Notes: generated by a model from the letters alone, not told the origin. A DNA stretch of 64,000 bases from JAAYAO01 sp051133435 (GCF_051133435.1 NZ_JBPGNY010000001.1:930001-994000); one strand, 5' to 3'; counted from the first letter of the stretch, positions 43,401 to 54,488 are shown. Made by a program: numbers and translations.

Positions 43401-43817
43401 TCAACGCGCGGTGAGTGCCCGCGGCCGGTGCCGGCGCACGCCCAGACCCACCTGACCGGCCGGGTCGGCGGTGAACACCCGCGGCCCGGCCTGGCGCACC
43501 GAGCGCAGGCTGCGCACCTGGGCCGACAGTTCGGCCACCTGGTCGCGGAGTTCTTCGATCTCGTCGGCCATCTCCAGAATCCGGCGGATGCCCTCGAGGT
43601 TGATCCCCTCGTCCTGGGAGAGCCGTTGCACCAGCCGGAGCCGGTTCACATCGCGCGGTGAATAGCGTCGCCCGCGACCCCGGGTGCGGTGCGGCGAGAC
43701 CAGGCCCATCCGGTCATAGCTGCGCAGGGTTTGTGGGTGCATGCCGGCCAACCGGGCCGCCACCGAGATCGTGAAGACCGGGGCGTCCGGTTCGACCGGC
43801 TGCAGCGCCGCCGACAT
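43401..43817 (-). CDS. hspR: Heat-shock repressor HspR (MerR family)
   Basis: 138 aa from ATG 43817 (a GTG one codon earlier is possible); the ATG overlaps the dnaJ stop as TGATG. MerR-type winged helix: FTISVAARLAGMHPQTLRSYDRMGL, of which AARLAGMHPQTLR is the recognition helix region, then GRRYSPRDVNRL wing. A coiled coil (about 80-105) with LRDQVAELSAQVRSL follows. HspR binds HAIR elements with DnaK as co-repressor. HAIR sites lie here at dnaK and clpB. Standard last gene of the actinobacterial dnaK operon, so autoregulated. Confidence 0.95.
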   Translation of the reverse strand: MSAALQPVEPDAPVFTISVAARLAGMHPQTLRSYDRMGLVSPHRTRGRGRRYSPRDVNRLRLVQRLSQDEGINLEGIRRILEMADEIEELRDQVAELSAQVRSLRSVRQAGPRVFTADPAGQVGLGVRRHRPRALTAR

Positions 43818-44980
43818 CACTGGCTCCCGAAGGCCGCATGCCGCGGATTGGGCTCATTGAGGGTGCGCGCATAGGCGTGCAGAGCCTCCTGGGAGGTCGA
43901 ATCCAGATGTTCCGGCACGACCACTTCGACGGTCACCAGCAGGTCACCCACGGTGCCGTCCTTGCGGCTGACACCCTTGCCGCGCACCCGGAAGGTGCGT
44001 CCGTTCGGGGTGCCCGGCGGCACCCGCAGCTTCACCCGTGGGCCCTTGAGAGTGGGCACCTCGATGTCGCCACCGAGGGTGGCTTCGGTGAAGGTGATCG
44101 GTGCGGTGAGGGTCAGATTGTCGCCGTCGCGGCCGAACAACCGGTGCGGACGGACGTGCACGGTGACGTAGAGGTCGCCGGCCACGCCGCCGTTCTCGCC
44201 GGCACCGCCCTTGCCCTTGAGCCTGATCTTGGCGCCGTCGCTGACCCCGGCCGGAATCCGCACCTGCATGGTCTTGGTCGACTGCCCGCGTCCCGAACCC
44301 TGGCACTGCGGGCAGGGGTCGTTGACCACCAAACCGCGGCCGCGGCAATCGCGGCAGGGTTCGGTGACCTGGAAAACCCCGCCGGAGGTGGCGGTCTGCA
44401 TCCCCGAGCCCTGACAGGTCGGGCAGACCGTGGGCACGGTGCCGGCCTTGGCGCCGGTACCGCGGCACAGTGAGCAGGCCGCGTCGGAGACCATCTGCAT
44501 CGGCACGGTGATGCCGTCGACGGCTCCTTCGAAGTCGATCGTCACCGAGCCCTCGATGTCGGAGCCCCGGCGGGGGCCCCGGCCGGGGCCGGTGCTGCGG
44601 CGCTGGTTCTGGTTGAACAGGCCGCCGAAGATGTCGGAGAAGTCACCCGAGGAGTGGGTGGCGTTGCGGAACAGGTCGTCCACATTGGGGCCGGCCCCAC
44701 CGCCACCGGGGCGGCCGAACCGCAGGCCGCCGAGCCCGCCGCCACCGAACAGCTTGCGCGCGTCGTCGTACTCCTTGCGCTTGGCCGGGTCGGACAGGAT
44801 CGTGTTGGCCTCCGAGACTTCCTTGAACTTCTCGGCGGCCGCGGCGTTGTTCGGGTTCTGGTCGGGGTGGTTCTCCCGGGCCAGTTTGCGGAAGGCCTTC
44901 TTGATCTCGTCGGCGCTGGCGTCCTTGGAGACGCCGAGGACCTTGTAGTAGTCCTTCTCCAGCCAGTCCTTGGTGCTCAC
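43817..44980 (-). CDS. dnaJ: Chaperone DnaJ (type I Hsp40)
   Basis: 387 aa. J domain with HPD in ENHPDQN (about 38-44), Gly/Phe-rich linker (about 75-135), four zinc-finger repeats CSLCRGTG, CPTCQGSG, CRDCRGRG and CPQCQGSG, then the two beta-rich substrate domains. It stimulates DnaK ATPase and hands over unfolded clients. The N-terminal MSTKDWLEKDYYKVLGV, with an added lead sequence, is usual for the actinobacterial DnaJ1 class. It lies 112 bases after grpE, separated by a hairpin, and overlaps hspR. Confidence 0.97.
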   Translation of the reverse strand: MSTKDWLEKDYYKVLGVSKDASADEIKKAFRKLARENHPDQNPNNAAAAEKFKEVSEANTILSDPAKRKEYDDARKLFGGGGLGGLRFGRPGGGGAGPNVDDLFRNATHSSGDFSDIFGGLFNQNQRRSTGPGRGPRRGSDIEGSVTIDFEGAVDGITVPMQMVSDAACSLCRGTGAKAGTVPTVCPTCQGSGMQTATSGGVFQVTEPCRDCRGRGLVVNDPCPQCQGSGRGQSTKTMQVRIPAGVSDGAKIRLKGKGGAGENGGVAGDLYVTVHVRPHRLFGRDGDNLTLTAPITFTEATLGGDIEVPTLKGPRVKLRVPPGTPNGRTFRVRGKGVSRKDGTVGDLLVTVEVVVPEHLDSTSQEALHAYARTLNEPNPRHAAFGSQ

Positions 44981-45049
44981 GGCGCCTCCTTTCGTAGTGT
45001 CTTGCGTAGTGCCGTTCGTCGTGGGTCGATCATCTCAGGGTGACCCGGC

Positions 45050-45078
45050 TGCCCGGCCGGTACGTGGCCGACCGGGCA
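45050..45078 (-). other. Intercistronic hairpin between grpE and dnaJ
   Basis: TGCCCGGCCGG (45050-45060), 7-base loop, CCGACCGGGCA (45068-45078): 11-bp stem with one mismatch and no T-run. It sits in the only sizeable gap of the dnaK operon and may be an RNA-processing or attenuation element that sets dnaJ-hspR levels apart from dnaK-grpE. Confidence 0.5.
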
Positions 45079-45092
45079 ACCGTCGGGATTGC

Positions 45093-45721
45093 TCACTCGG
45101 CCGCTTCACCACCGGCCGGGGGCTCCCCCACGGCCACCTTCGCGGTGCGCAGCCTGCGCTCCTTCCACATGTAGCCGACCTGCAGGACGTCGACACAGGT
45201 CGGGCCCTCCAGGCCTTCCACATAGGAGTGGAACAGCGCCTCGTGGATGGTCGGGTCGAAGGGGTCACCCTTCGCCCCGTACGCGGTCAACCCGTACTTC
45301 GCCGCGGTTTGCTCGATCTCGTCGGCCACCGCCTTGAAGCCACCGGTCAGTTCCTCGTGCTCCCGGGCCGACTGCAGGTCGTCCAGGATCGGCAGCATGT
45401 CCATCAGCACCGACTCGATGCCGTTCTGCCGGGCCACGTCACGGTCGCGGTCGACGCGCCGCTTGTAGTTGACGTACTCGGCCTGCAGACGCTGCAGATC
45501 CAAGGTGCGCTCGGACAGTTCCTTGGCCAGTTCGGCCTCGCGCGGCGACCCCTCCGCCGGGGCCTCCGCCGCCGGAGCGTCCCCCGCGGGGGTGTCGGCT
45601 TCGGCAGCGGCCGGCTCGGCGGGGGCCCCCTGCGGGGCCCGCGCCTGGAAGGTGTCGGGGTCGATCCGGCGCCGGTCGTGGACGGTCGGGCCCTGCGGCT
45701 CGTTCGTCTCCTGGGAGTCGG

Positions 45722-45725
<4 letters not shown>
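45093..45725 (-). CDS. grpE: Nucleotide exchange factor GrpE
   Basis: 210 aa. A long charged/Ala-Pro-rich N-terminal tail (1-65), a coiled-coil helix (about 65-115, ELSERTLDLQRLQAEYVNYKRR), and the C-terminal beta domain with LMDMLPILDDLQSA, YGLTAYGAKGDPFDP and VLQVGYMWKERRLRTAKV, each quoted only in part of the conserved block. It dimerises and releases ADP from DnaK. Its start overlaps the end of dnaK by 4 bases. Confidence 0.97.
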
Positions 45726-47581
<1,856 letters not shown>

Positions 47582-47647
47582 GTGTGTTTCCTCCTGATAT
47601 TCGCGCCGACACCGGGCCGGCGACTGTTGCCATGTTCAAGTCTGCTT

Positions 47648-47719
47648 GTTGAGCGTACCTGACTCAAGGTTGAACTTGAGCCACATTGACTCAACTATGG
47701 CGCGGCGCTGGTTATTCCC
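47648..47719 (-). promoter_or_regulatory. dnaK promoter: SigH/SigR-type -35/-10 and two HAIR operators
   Basis: On the minus strand GGGAAT (47719-47714), 18 bases, GTT (47695-47693) match the SigH/SigR consensus. Two HAIR elements follow: one at 47675-47695 (plus-strand arms CTTGAGC and ACTCAAC around 7 bases), whose right arm contains the -10 GTT, and one at 47648-47668 (GTTGAGC and ACTCAAG around 7 bases), 6 bases apart. The spacing puts the repressor over the -10 and the transcription start. Confidence 0.88.
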
Positions 47720-47801
47720 GCAATGGGGGATCTCCCTGAATCTCTGCACGGGCGTGGGAACGGAATGCCGGGGTGCTGTGCCCGATGTCGGGGGACGGGT
47801 T

Positions 47802-47807
47802 TAGGCT
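47802..47807 (+). promoter_or_regulatory. TAGGCT -10 box with predicted leaderless start for mutA
   Basis: TAGGCT ends 6 bases before the mutA ATG (47814). There is no Shine-Dalgarno sequence between, so the transcript probably begins at or next to the ATG. The -35 region (about 47779-47784) is not convincing. The divergent dnaK promoter lies about 85 bases away. Confidence 0.5.
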
Positions 47808-47813
47808 GGCACC

Positions 47814-49667
47814 ATGTCCGACAATGACCTCCTCAAACTTGCTGGTGACTTTTCCGTCCCCTCCCGGGAGGACTGGGAAGCCGAGGTCCTGAAGGTCCTC
47901 AACCGACGCCGTCCCGAGGGCAAAGAACTCTCGATCGAGCAGGCGATGGCCAGACTGCGCACCACGACGGTGGACGGTCTGACGATCGAGCCGCTCTACA
48001 CCGAGGGTCCCGAACACATCGGTCACCCCGGGGTGGCCCCCTTCACCCGCGGCGCCGAAGCACGCGGCGGCACCGTCCAACCCTGGGACGTGTGCCAGCT
48101 CTACGAGGCGCCCGATGCCAAAGAAGGCAACAAGTCGCTGCTGACCGACCTGCGCGGGGGCACCACCTCGGTGTGGGCCCGGGTTGATTCGGACGCGCTG
48201 GCCGCGACCGACCTGGCCACCCTGCTCGAAGGGGTGCGCACGGACATCGCCCCGGTGCTGGTGACCAGCACCGACGACCAGTGGGGTGCCGCCGAGGCCC
48301 TCGCCGCGATCTGGCGGGAAGCCGGCACCGCTCCGGCGCCGCTCAGCAACCTGGGCATCGATCCGCTGGCCGAGGCGGCCCGCACCGGTGCCGAGCCCGA
48401 CCTGTCGAGGCTGGCCGAGGCGGTCACCCTGGCCGGCGAGTTCGCTCCGGCCCGGGCACTGACCGTGGACGTGCTGCCCTATGACAATGCCGGTGCCGGC
48501 GAGGTGGACGCCCTCGCGTTGCCGATCGCGACCGGCGTGGCCTACCTGCGGGCACTGGCCGAGGCCGGCATCAGCGCGGCCGCCGGCTTCGAACAGATCA
48601 TGTTCCGGGTACCGGCCAATGCCGACCAGTTCATGACCATCGCCCGGCTGCGGGCCTTGCGCCGACTGTGGCACCGGGTGGGTGAGGTGTTGGAAGTTCC
48701 GCAGGGACATCGCGCCGCCCACCAGCAGGCGGTCACCTCGTGGCGGATGATCAGCCGCGACGACCCGTACGTGAACCTGTTGCGCGGCACCATCGCAACC
48801 TTCGCCGCCGCGGTCGGCGGGGCCGATTCGATCGTCACCCTGCCCTTCGACACCGCCCACGGGCTGCCGAACACCTTCAGCCGCCGGATGGCACGCAACA
48901 CCCAGTTGCTCGCCGCCGAGGAATCCCATGTCGGCCGGGTGGCCGACCCGGCCGGTGGCTCTTGGTACGTCGAATCCCTGACCGATCAGCTCGCGCAGGC
49001 CGCCTGGGCCCGGTTCCAGGAGATCGAGGCCGCCGGTGGCATGGTCGAGGCCCTGAAGTCGGGCCGGATCGCCGAGGACATCGCCGCCACCGCCGCCGAC
49101 CGCGCCAAGCGGTTGGCCGTCCGCAAGCAGAACCTGACCGGCGTCAACGCCTTCCCGATGGAGGACGAGAAGCCGATCCCGAACACCCCGCGGCCCGAGG
49201 CTCCCGAGCGCAACGGTCTGCCGGCCCGGCGTGATGCCGAGATGTTCGAGGCGCTGCGCGACCGCAGCACGAACGCGGGCACCCGCCCGCAGGTCTTCAT
49301 GGCCTGCCTGGGCACCCGGCGCGACTTCGGCGCCCGGGAACAGTTCACCGGCAACGTCCTGCTGGTCGCCGGTATCGCCCGGCCGCAGTCCGAGGGCGGT
49401 ACGCCGGACGAGATCGCTGCCAAGGCGAAGGAGGCCGGGGCGAAGGTCGCGGTGCTCTGCTCCTCGGCCAAGGTCTACGCCGAACAGGCCGTCGATGTGG
49501 CCCGGGCGCTCAAGGGCGTCGGGGTCGAGAAGGTGTACCTCGCCGGACGGCTCACCGAGGTGGGCAGCGACGAGGCCGCCGAGGTCATCGACGGCGAAGT
49601 CTTCGATGGGATGGACGTGGTGGAGTTCCTGGAATCCACCCTCGACCAGTTGGGAGTTGCGAAGTGA
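47814..49667 (+). CDS. mutA: Methylmalonyl-CoA mutase small (beta) subunit
   Basis: 617 aa. It is related to the large subunit across the TIM-barrel and flavodoxin-like domains (LPFDTAHGLPNTFSRRMARNTQ, quoted to show similarity by NTFSRRMARNTQ; VADPAGGSWYVESLT), but its C-terminal domain lacks the cobalamin-binding D-x-H-x-x-G, as expected for the non-catalytic subunit of the heterodimeric mutase of Propionibacterium and Streptomyces. It supports the interconversion of methylmalonyl-CoA and succinyl-CoA. It overlaps mutB by 4 bases. Confidence 0.96.
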   Translation: MSDNDLLKLAGDFSVPSREDWEAEVLKVLNRRRPEGKELSIEQAMARLRTTTVDGLTIEPLYTEGPEHIGHPGVAPFTRGAEARGGTVQPWDVCQLYEAPDAKEGNKSLLTDLRGGTTSVWARVDSDALAATDLATLLEGVRTDIAPVLVTSTDDQWGAAEALAAIWREAGTAPAPLSNLGIDPLAEAARTGAEPDLSRLAEAVTLAGEFAPARALTVDVLPYDNAGAGEVDALALPIATGVAYLRALAEAGISAAAGFEQIMFRVPANADQFMTIARLRALRRLWHRVGEVLEVPQGHRAAHQQAVTSWRMISRDDPYVNLLRGTIATFAAAVGGADSIVTLPFDTAHGLPNTFSRRMARNTQLLAAEESHVGRVADPAGGSWYVESLTDQLAQAAWARFQEIEAAGGMVEALKSGRIAEDIAATAADRAKRLAVRKQNLTGVNAFPMEDEKPIPNTPRPEAPERNGLPARRDAEMFEALRDRSTNAGTRPQVFMACLGTRRDFGAREQFTGNVLLVAGIARPQSEGGTPDEIAAKAKEAGAKVAVLCSSAKVYAEQAVDVARALKGVGVEKVYLAGRLTEVGSDEAAEVIDGEVFDGMDVVEFLESTLDQLGVAK

Positions 49668-51859
49668 GCACGGTCCCGAACTTCAGTCAGATCGAACTGG
49701 GCGACGGCGCTCCCCCGGCCGACTCGCTCGACCAGTTCAAGGCCCTGCAGGAGGGCTTGGACCTCACCCCGTGGGAGACCCCGGAGAAGATCGTCGTCGA
49801 CCCGGTGTTCGACGAGCACGACCTGGAGGGTCTGGACTTCCTGCAGACCCGCCCCGGGATCGCGCCCTTCCTGCGCGGCCCCTACGCGACGATGTATGTG
49901 AACCAGCCGTGGACGATCCGCCAGTACGCGGGGTTCTCCACCGCCGAGGAGTCGAACGCCTTCTACCGCCGCAACCTGGCCGCCGGCCAGAAGGGCCTGT
50001 CGATCGCCTTCGACCTGGCCACCCACCGCGGTTACGACTCCGACCACCCCCGGGTGGCCGGTGACGTCGGCATGGCCGGTGTGGCGATCGACTCGATCCT
50101 GGACATGCGCCAACTGTTCGACGGCATCCCGTTGGACCAGATGAGCGTGTCGATGACCATGAACGGTGCGGTGCTGCCGGTGCTGGCGCTCTATGTCGCC
50201 GCCGCCGAGGAGCAGGGCGTCAAGCCCGAACAGCTCGCGGGCACGATCCAGAACGACATCCTCAAGGAGTTCATGGTTCGTAACACCTACATCTACCCGC
50301 CCGAACCGTCGATGCGGATCATCGCCGACATCTTCGCCTACACCTCGGCGAATATGCCGAAGTTCAACTCGATCTCGATCTCCGGCTACCACATGCAGGA
50401 GGCCGGGGCGACCGCCGACATCGAGATGGCCTACACCCTGGCCGACGGGGTGGAGTACATCCGGGCCGGTCAGGCCGTCGGGCTGGACGTGGACAAGTTC
50501 GCCCCCCGGTTGTCGTTCTTCTGGGCGATCGGCATGAACGTGTTCATGGAGATCGCCAAGATGCGGGCCGCCCGGCTGCTGTGGGCGCGGCTGGTGCGCG
50601 AGACCGGTGCGAAGAACTCCAAGTCGATGTCGCTGCGCACCCACTCGCAGACCTCCGGCTGGTCGCTGACCGCCCAGGACGTCTACAACAACGTGATGCG
50701 CACCTGCCTGGAGGCGATGGCCTCCACCCAGGGCCACACCCAGTCGCTGCACACCAACGCGCTGGACGAGGCGATCGCGCTGCCGACCGATTTCTCCGCC
50801 CGGATCGCCCGCAACACCCAGCTGATCATCCAGCAGGAATCGGGCACCACCCGGGTGGTCGACCCGTGGGGTGGTTCGGCCTATGTCGAACGGCTCACCC
50901 ACGATCTGGCCGAGAAGGCCTGGGCGCTGATCCAGGAGGTCGAGCAGGCCGGCGGGATGGCCAAGGCGATCGAGGCCGGCATTCCGAAGATGCGCATCGA
51001 GGAGGCCGCCGCCCGCACCCAGGCCCGGATCGACTCGGGCCGCCAGCCGCTGATCGGGGTCAACAAGTACGTGGTCGCCGACGACGACAGCACCCCCGAT
51101 GTGCTGAAGGTCGACAACGCCAAGGTGCGCGCCGAGCAGATCGCCAAGCTGCAGCGGCTGCGCGCCGAGCGGGACGAGGAAGCCACCCAGGAGGCGCTGA
51201 AGAAGCTCACCTGGGCCGCGGCCAACCCCGACCCGACCGACCCGGAGCGCAACCTGCTGCATCTGTCCATCGACGCGGCCCGCAAATGGGCCTCGGTCGG
51301 TGAGATTTCCGACGCCCTGGAGGAGGTGTTCGGCCGCTACACCGCGCAGATCCGTACCATCAGTGGTGTGTATCGCAGTGAAGCTGGTGAGAGTGAGTCG
51401 GTCACCAAGGCCCGGGAGTTGGTCGACGAGTTCGAGGCCAAGCACGGTCGTCGTCCGCGGGTGCTGATCGCGAAGATGGGCCAGGACGGTCACGACCGCG
51501 GCCAGAAGGTGATCGCCACCGCGTATGCCGACCTGGGCATGGACGTGGACGTCGGTCCGCTGTTCCAGACCCCGGCCGAGGCCGCCCGGCAGGCGATCGA
51601 GGCCGATGTGCACGTGGTGGGTGTTTCCTCACTGGCCGCGGGCCACCTCACCCTGGTGCCGGACCTGCGCGCCGAGCTCGACAAGCTGGGCCGTCCGGAC
51701 ATGATGATCGTGGTCGGCGGGGTGATCCCGTCGCAGGACTTCGATGAACTGTTGGCCGCCGGCGCGACCGCGATCTACCCGCCGGGCACCAACATTCCCG
51801 AGGCCGCGATCAACCTGATCACCAAGCTCGACGAACAACTGGCAGCGGATGCGTCGTGA
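49664..51859 (+). CDS. mutB: Methylmalonyl-CoA mutase large (alpha) subunit
   Basis: 731 aa from GTG 49664. TIM barrel with RQYAGFSTAEESNAFYR, whose Tyr lies at the active site, and a cobalamin-binding C-terminal domain with D-G-H-D-R-G, in which His610 is the lower axial ligand to cobalt; VVGVSSLAAGH and VVGGVIP complete the B12 site. This subunit carries the radical rearrangement that lets propionyl-CoA enter the TCA cycle as succinyl-CoA, or runs backward in propionate fermentation. Near-perfect agreement with actinobacterial MutB. Flanked by 4-base overlaps. Confidence 0.98.
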   Translation: MSTVPNFSQIELGDGAPPADSLDQFKALQEGLDLTPWETPEKIVVDPVFDEHDLEGLDFLQTRPGIAPFLRGPYATMYVNQPWTIRQYAGFSTAEESNAFYRRNLAAGQKGLSIAFDLATHRGYDSDHPRVAGDVGMAGVAIDSILDMRQLFDGIPLDQMSVSMTMNGAVLPVLALYVAAAEEQGVKPEQLAGTIQNDILKEFMVRNTYIYPPEPSMRIIADIFAYTSANMPKFNSISISGYHMQEAGATADIEMAYTLADGVEYIRAGQAVGLDVDKFAPRLSFFWAIGMNVFMEIAKMRAARLLWARLVRETGAKNSKSMSLRTHSQTSGWSLTAQDVYNNVMRTCLEAMASTQGHTQSLHTNALDEAIALPTDFSARIARNTQLIIQQESGTTRVVDPWGGSAYVERLTHDLAEKAWALIQEVEQAGGMAKAIEAGIPKMRIEEAAARTQARIDSGRQPLIGVNKYVVADDDSTPDVLKVDNAKVRAEQIAKLQRLRAERDEEATQEALKKLTWAAANPDPTDPERNLLHLSIDAARKWASVGEISDALEEVFGRYTAQIRTISGVYRSEAGESESVTKARELVDEFEAKHGRRPRVLIAKMGQDGHDRGQKVIATAYADLGMDVDVGPLFQTPAEAARQAIEADVHVVGVSSLAAGHLTLVPDLRAELDKLGRPDMMIVVGGVIPSQDFDELLAAGATAIYPPGTNIPEAAINLITKLDEQLAADAS

Positions 51860-52899
51860 CCCGACAGACCCCCGAGGCACTTGCTGAGGCTGTCCGTTCC
51901 GGTTCCCGCACGCACATCGCCCGGGCGATCACCCTGGTCGAGTCGACCCGGCTCGACCATCGGGCCCAGGCCCGCGAGTTGCTGCGCCTGCTGCGTCCCC
52001 ACGTGGGCAACGCGGTGCGGGTCGGCATCTCCGGGGTGCCCGGGGCGGGCAAGTCGACCTTCATCGACGCCCTGGGAACCCGGCTGATCGACAAGGGCCA
52101 CAAGGTGTCGGTGCTGGCGGTCGACCCGTCCAGTTCCCGCACCGGCGGTTCGATTCTGGGCGACCGCACCCGGATGGGCGCGCTGACCCAGTCGGACAGT
52201 GCCTTCGTGCGGCCGTCCCCGTCCGGGGGGCACCTGGGCGGGGTGGCGCGGGCCACCCGCGAGTCGATGCTGATCGTGGAGGCCGCCGGCTACGACGTCA
52301 CCCTGGTCGAAACCGTGGGTGTGGGTCAGTCCGAGGTCGCGGTGGCCGGCATGGTCGACACCTTCCTGCTGCTCACCCTGGCCCGGGCCGGTGACCAGTT
52401 GCAGGGCATCAAGAAGGGCATCCTGGAGATGGCCGATGTGATCACGGTCAACAAGGCCGACGGCGATCACGAGGGCGAGGCCCGGGTTGCCGCCCGGGAT
52501 CTGAGCGTGGCGATGAAACTGATCACCTCCGACCCCGATGCCCGCCGGCCACCGGTGCTGACCAGCAGTTCCTACACCGGTCACGGCCTGGACGATGTCT
52601 GGGCTGCGGTGCTGGAACACCGCGAGTACCTGGAATCGCTCAACGGTGGTCTGAAGGCCCGGCGTGGCCGGCAACAGGTCGACTGGCTCTGGGCGCTGAT
52701 GCGCGGGGAACTCGAGGACGCGCTGCGCCGGGCACCCTCGGTGCGCGAGGCCCGCGGGGCGGTCGAAGACCGGATCAGGTCGGGTGAGATCAGCGCCCTG
52801 GAAGGGTCGCAGGACCTGCTCGGCCGGTTCCTGACCGATTTGCCCGAGATGTGGCCGGATCTGTATCACGGCAACGCGTCATCCGAGCCGGAATCCTGA
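51856..52899 (+). CDS. meaB: MeaB/ArgK-family GTPase (mutase chaperone)
   Basis: 347 aa from GTG 51856, overlapping the mutB stop by 4 bases. G3E P-loop GTPase: Walker A GVPGAGKST at 60-68, ETVGVGQSE (switch/Walker B-like), and NKADGDHE for guanine recognition. MeaB loads and protects the cobalamin of methylmalonyl-CoA mutase and edits inactivated cofactor. Its place immediately after mutB is standard, and the family name ArgK (kinase) is historical. Confidence 0.96.
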   Translation: MTRQTPEALAEAVRSGSRTHIARAITLVESTRLDHRAQARELLRLLRPHVGNAVRVGISGVPGAGKSTFIDALGTRLIDKGHKVSVLAVDPSSSRTGGSILGDRTRMGALTQSDSAFVRPSPSGGHLGGVARATRESMLIVEAAGYDVTLVETVGVGQSEVAVAGMVDTFLLLTLARAGDQLQGIKKGILEMADVITVNKADGDHEGEARVAARDLSVAMKLITSDPDARRPPVLTSSSYTGHGLDDVWAAVLEHREYLESLNGGLKARRGRQQVDWLWALMRGELEDALRRAPSVREARGAVEDRIRSGEISALEGSQDLLGRFLTDLPEMWPDLYHGNASSEPES

Positions 52900-52927
52900 C
52901 TCGGCGGCGAGACGGCAGAATGTAGCC

Positions 52928-54469
52928 ATGCCCCATCCCGGCGTCCTCGATCCGGCTGATCTGCGATACGAACGGTATTTCCCACCCGTACCGCTGGGGA
53001 TGCCCCGCGCTGCTCAGTCGTGGGCCTGGGGTCAACACCGGGTGCACCTGGAACATGTCGGCGAGGCCGATGCCCCGGTGCGGATCATTCTGGTGCACGG
53101 GGCGGGTGGCAACGCGGCCGCGATGTGGCCGCTGGCCGCCCAATTCGCCGCCCTCGGGGCTCGCATCACGATGCCGGACCTGCCCGGTTACGGCCGCACC
53201 CAGAGCCGCCAACCCGGCCGGATCCGCTTTCATCAGTGGGGCGACATGCTCGCCGACCTGGTCACCAAGGAGGACGACGAGCGCCCGCTGTTGCTGATCG
53301 GCGCCTCCCTCGGTGGGCTGCTGGCGCTCGATACCGCGACCCGTACCGGTGCCGTCGACGCGGTGATCGCCACCGCCCTGTTGGACCCGTCCGACCCGGA
53401 CGTGCGTGCGGCGACGCTGCGCTCGAAATGGTTGGCAACCGCCGGCCCGGCACTGTTGGCCGCGGCGGCCGGCCCCTTCGCGAGCCGGCAGGTGCCGTTG
53501 CGGTGGGTGTCGCGGATGGGGCGGATCGCCAACGAACCCGAACTGCGCAAGGAGTTGCTGCACGACACCCGGGGGGCCGGGAACACCGCTTCGCTGGGCT
53601 GGATGCGGTCATTCCTGAAGGCTCGTCCGCACACCCCGGCCGAGCAGGTGGACGTACCGGTGGTGCTGGTGCACGGCGACCGCGATCGCTGGACCCCGCT
53701 CGCGCTGAGCGTGAAGTACCTGCGCCGGATTCCCGCTCCCACCGCCGTGGTGCCATTGGTCGACAGCGGCCACTTCCCGTCCGACGAGGCCGGGGTGGCG
53801 ACCATGATCAACTCGGTGGCGATGGTCATCGACGCGCTCGCCACCGCACCGGCCGACCAGCGCAAGGACGCGGTGGCCCAGGCCGTGGGGGCCCTGGACG
53901 AGGCCGACTCCAGCCCCGAGGGGATCAAACCCGTCCAACCGCGCTGGGAAGCGGCCCGGGTACGCAGCCTGAAGCAGACCCTGCGCCACCCGCACGATGA
54001 GTACGCCCGCTGGCTCTACCGCGGTGGCCCGCGCACGATCACCAAACTGCTCTACCTCAAGCCCGCCTCCTGGCTCTCCCGCACGCGGCTGTCGCCCATG
54101 GTCAACCTGGTGGTCGACGGACGACGGTCGGGCAAGCCGGTGAGTTTCCCGCTGGTGATGGCGAAGCTGGACGGGCAGCGCTACTTGGTGTCGATGCTGG
54201 GTGAGCGGGCCCAGTGGGTGCACAACGTGCGCGCTGCCGAGGGGGCCGCGACCCTGCGTCATGGCCGCACCGAACACGTCCAACTGGTCGAGTTGGGGCC
54301 CGATCGGGTGCAGCGGGCCCGGGTGATGCAGGCCTTCCTGAAGTCCGCCCCGGGGGCTCGTCCGCACATTCCGGTGCAGCACGACGATCCGCTGGAGGTG
54401 ATCGGCGAGGTGGCGGCCGACTGGCCGATCTTCCGGGTCGAGACCGCCCAGACCTCGATCGGACGCTGA
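52928..54469 (+). CDS. Fusion of alpha/beta hydrolase and F420/deazaflavin nitroreductase-fold (Ddn-like, DUF385) domain
   Basis: 513 aa. Residues about 15-300 are an alpha/beta hydrolase: HGAGGNAAAMW oxyanion region, nucleophile Ser in IGASLGGLLA, VLVHGDRDRWTP with the acid, and a His in DSGHFPSD. Residues about 340-505 match the split-barrel Ddn/DUF385 family (NLVVDGRRSGKPVSFPLVM in part, RYLVSMLGERAQWVHNVRAA), which binds F420. A Pro/Arg linker joins them. Single-domain forms of both are common; the fusion is unusual. It lies 28 bases after meaB on the same strand, but may have its own promoter (CAGAAT, about 52914). Confidence 0.82.
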   Translation: MPHPGVLDPADLRYERYFPPVPLGMPRAAQSWAWGQHRVHLEHVGEADAPVRIILVHGAGGNAAAMWPLAAQFAALGARITMPDLPGYGRTQSRQPGRIRFHQWGDMLADLVTKEDDERPLLLIGASLGGLLALDTATRTGAVDAVIATALLDPSDPDVRAATLRSKWLATAGPALLAAAAGPFASRQVPLRWVSRMGRIANEPELRKELLHDTRGAGNTASLGWMRSFLKARPHTPAEQVDVPVVLVHGDRDRWTPLALSVKYLRRIPAPTAVVPLVDSGHFPSDEAGVATMINSVAMVIDALATAPADQRKDAVAQAVGALDEADSSPEGIKPVQPRWEAARVRSLKQTLRHPHDEYARWLYRGGPRTITKLLYLKPASWLSRTRLSPMVNLVVDGRRSGKPVSFPLVMAKLDGQRYLVSMLGERAQWVHNVRAAEGAATLRHGRTEHVQLVELGPDRVQRARVMQAFLKSAPGARPHIPVQHDDPLEVIGEVAADWPIFRVETAQTSIGR

Positions 54470-54488
54470 GCCCACCGAGGGGGCGGGT

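Noticed and set aside
45592..45650. Pro/Ala-rich repeats in the grpE N-terminus as a possible low-complexity mobile element
   Set aside because: Ordinary disordered tail of actinobacterial GrpE.
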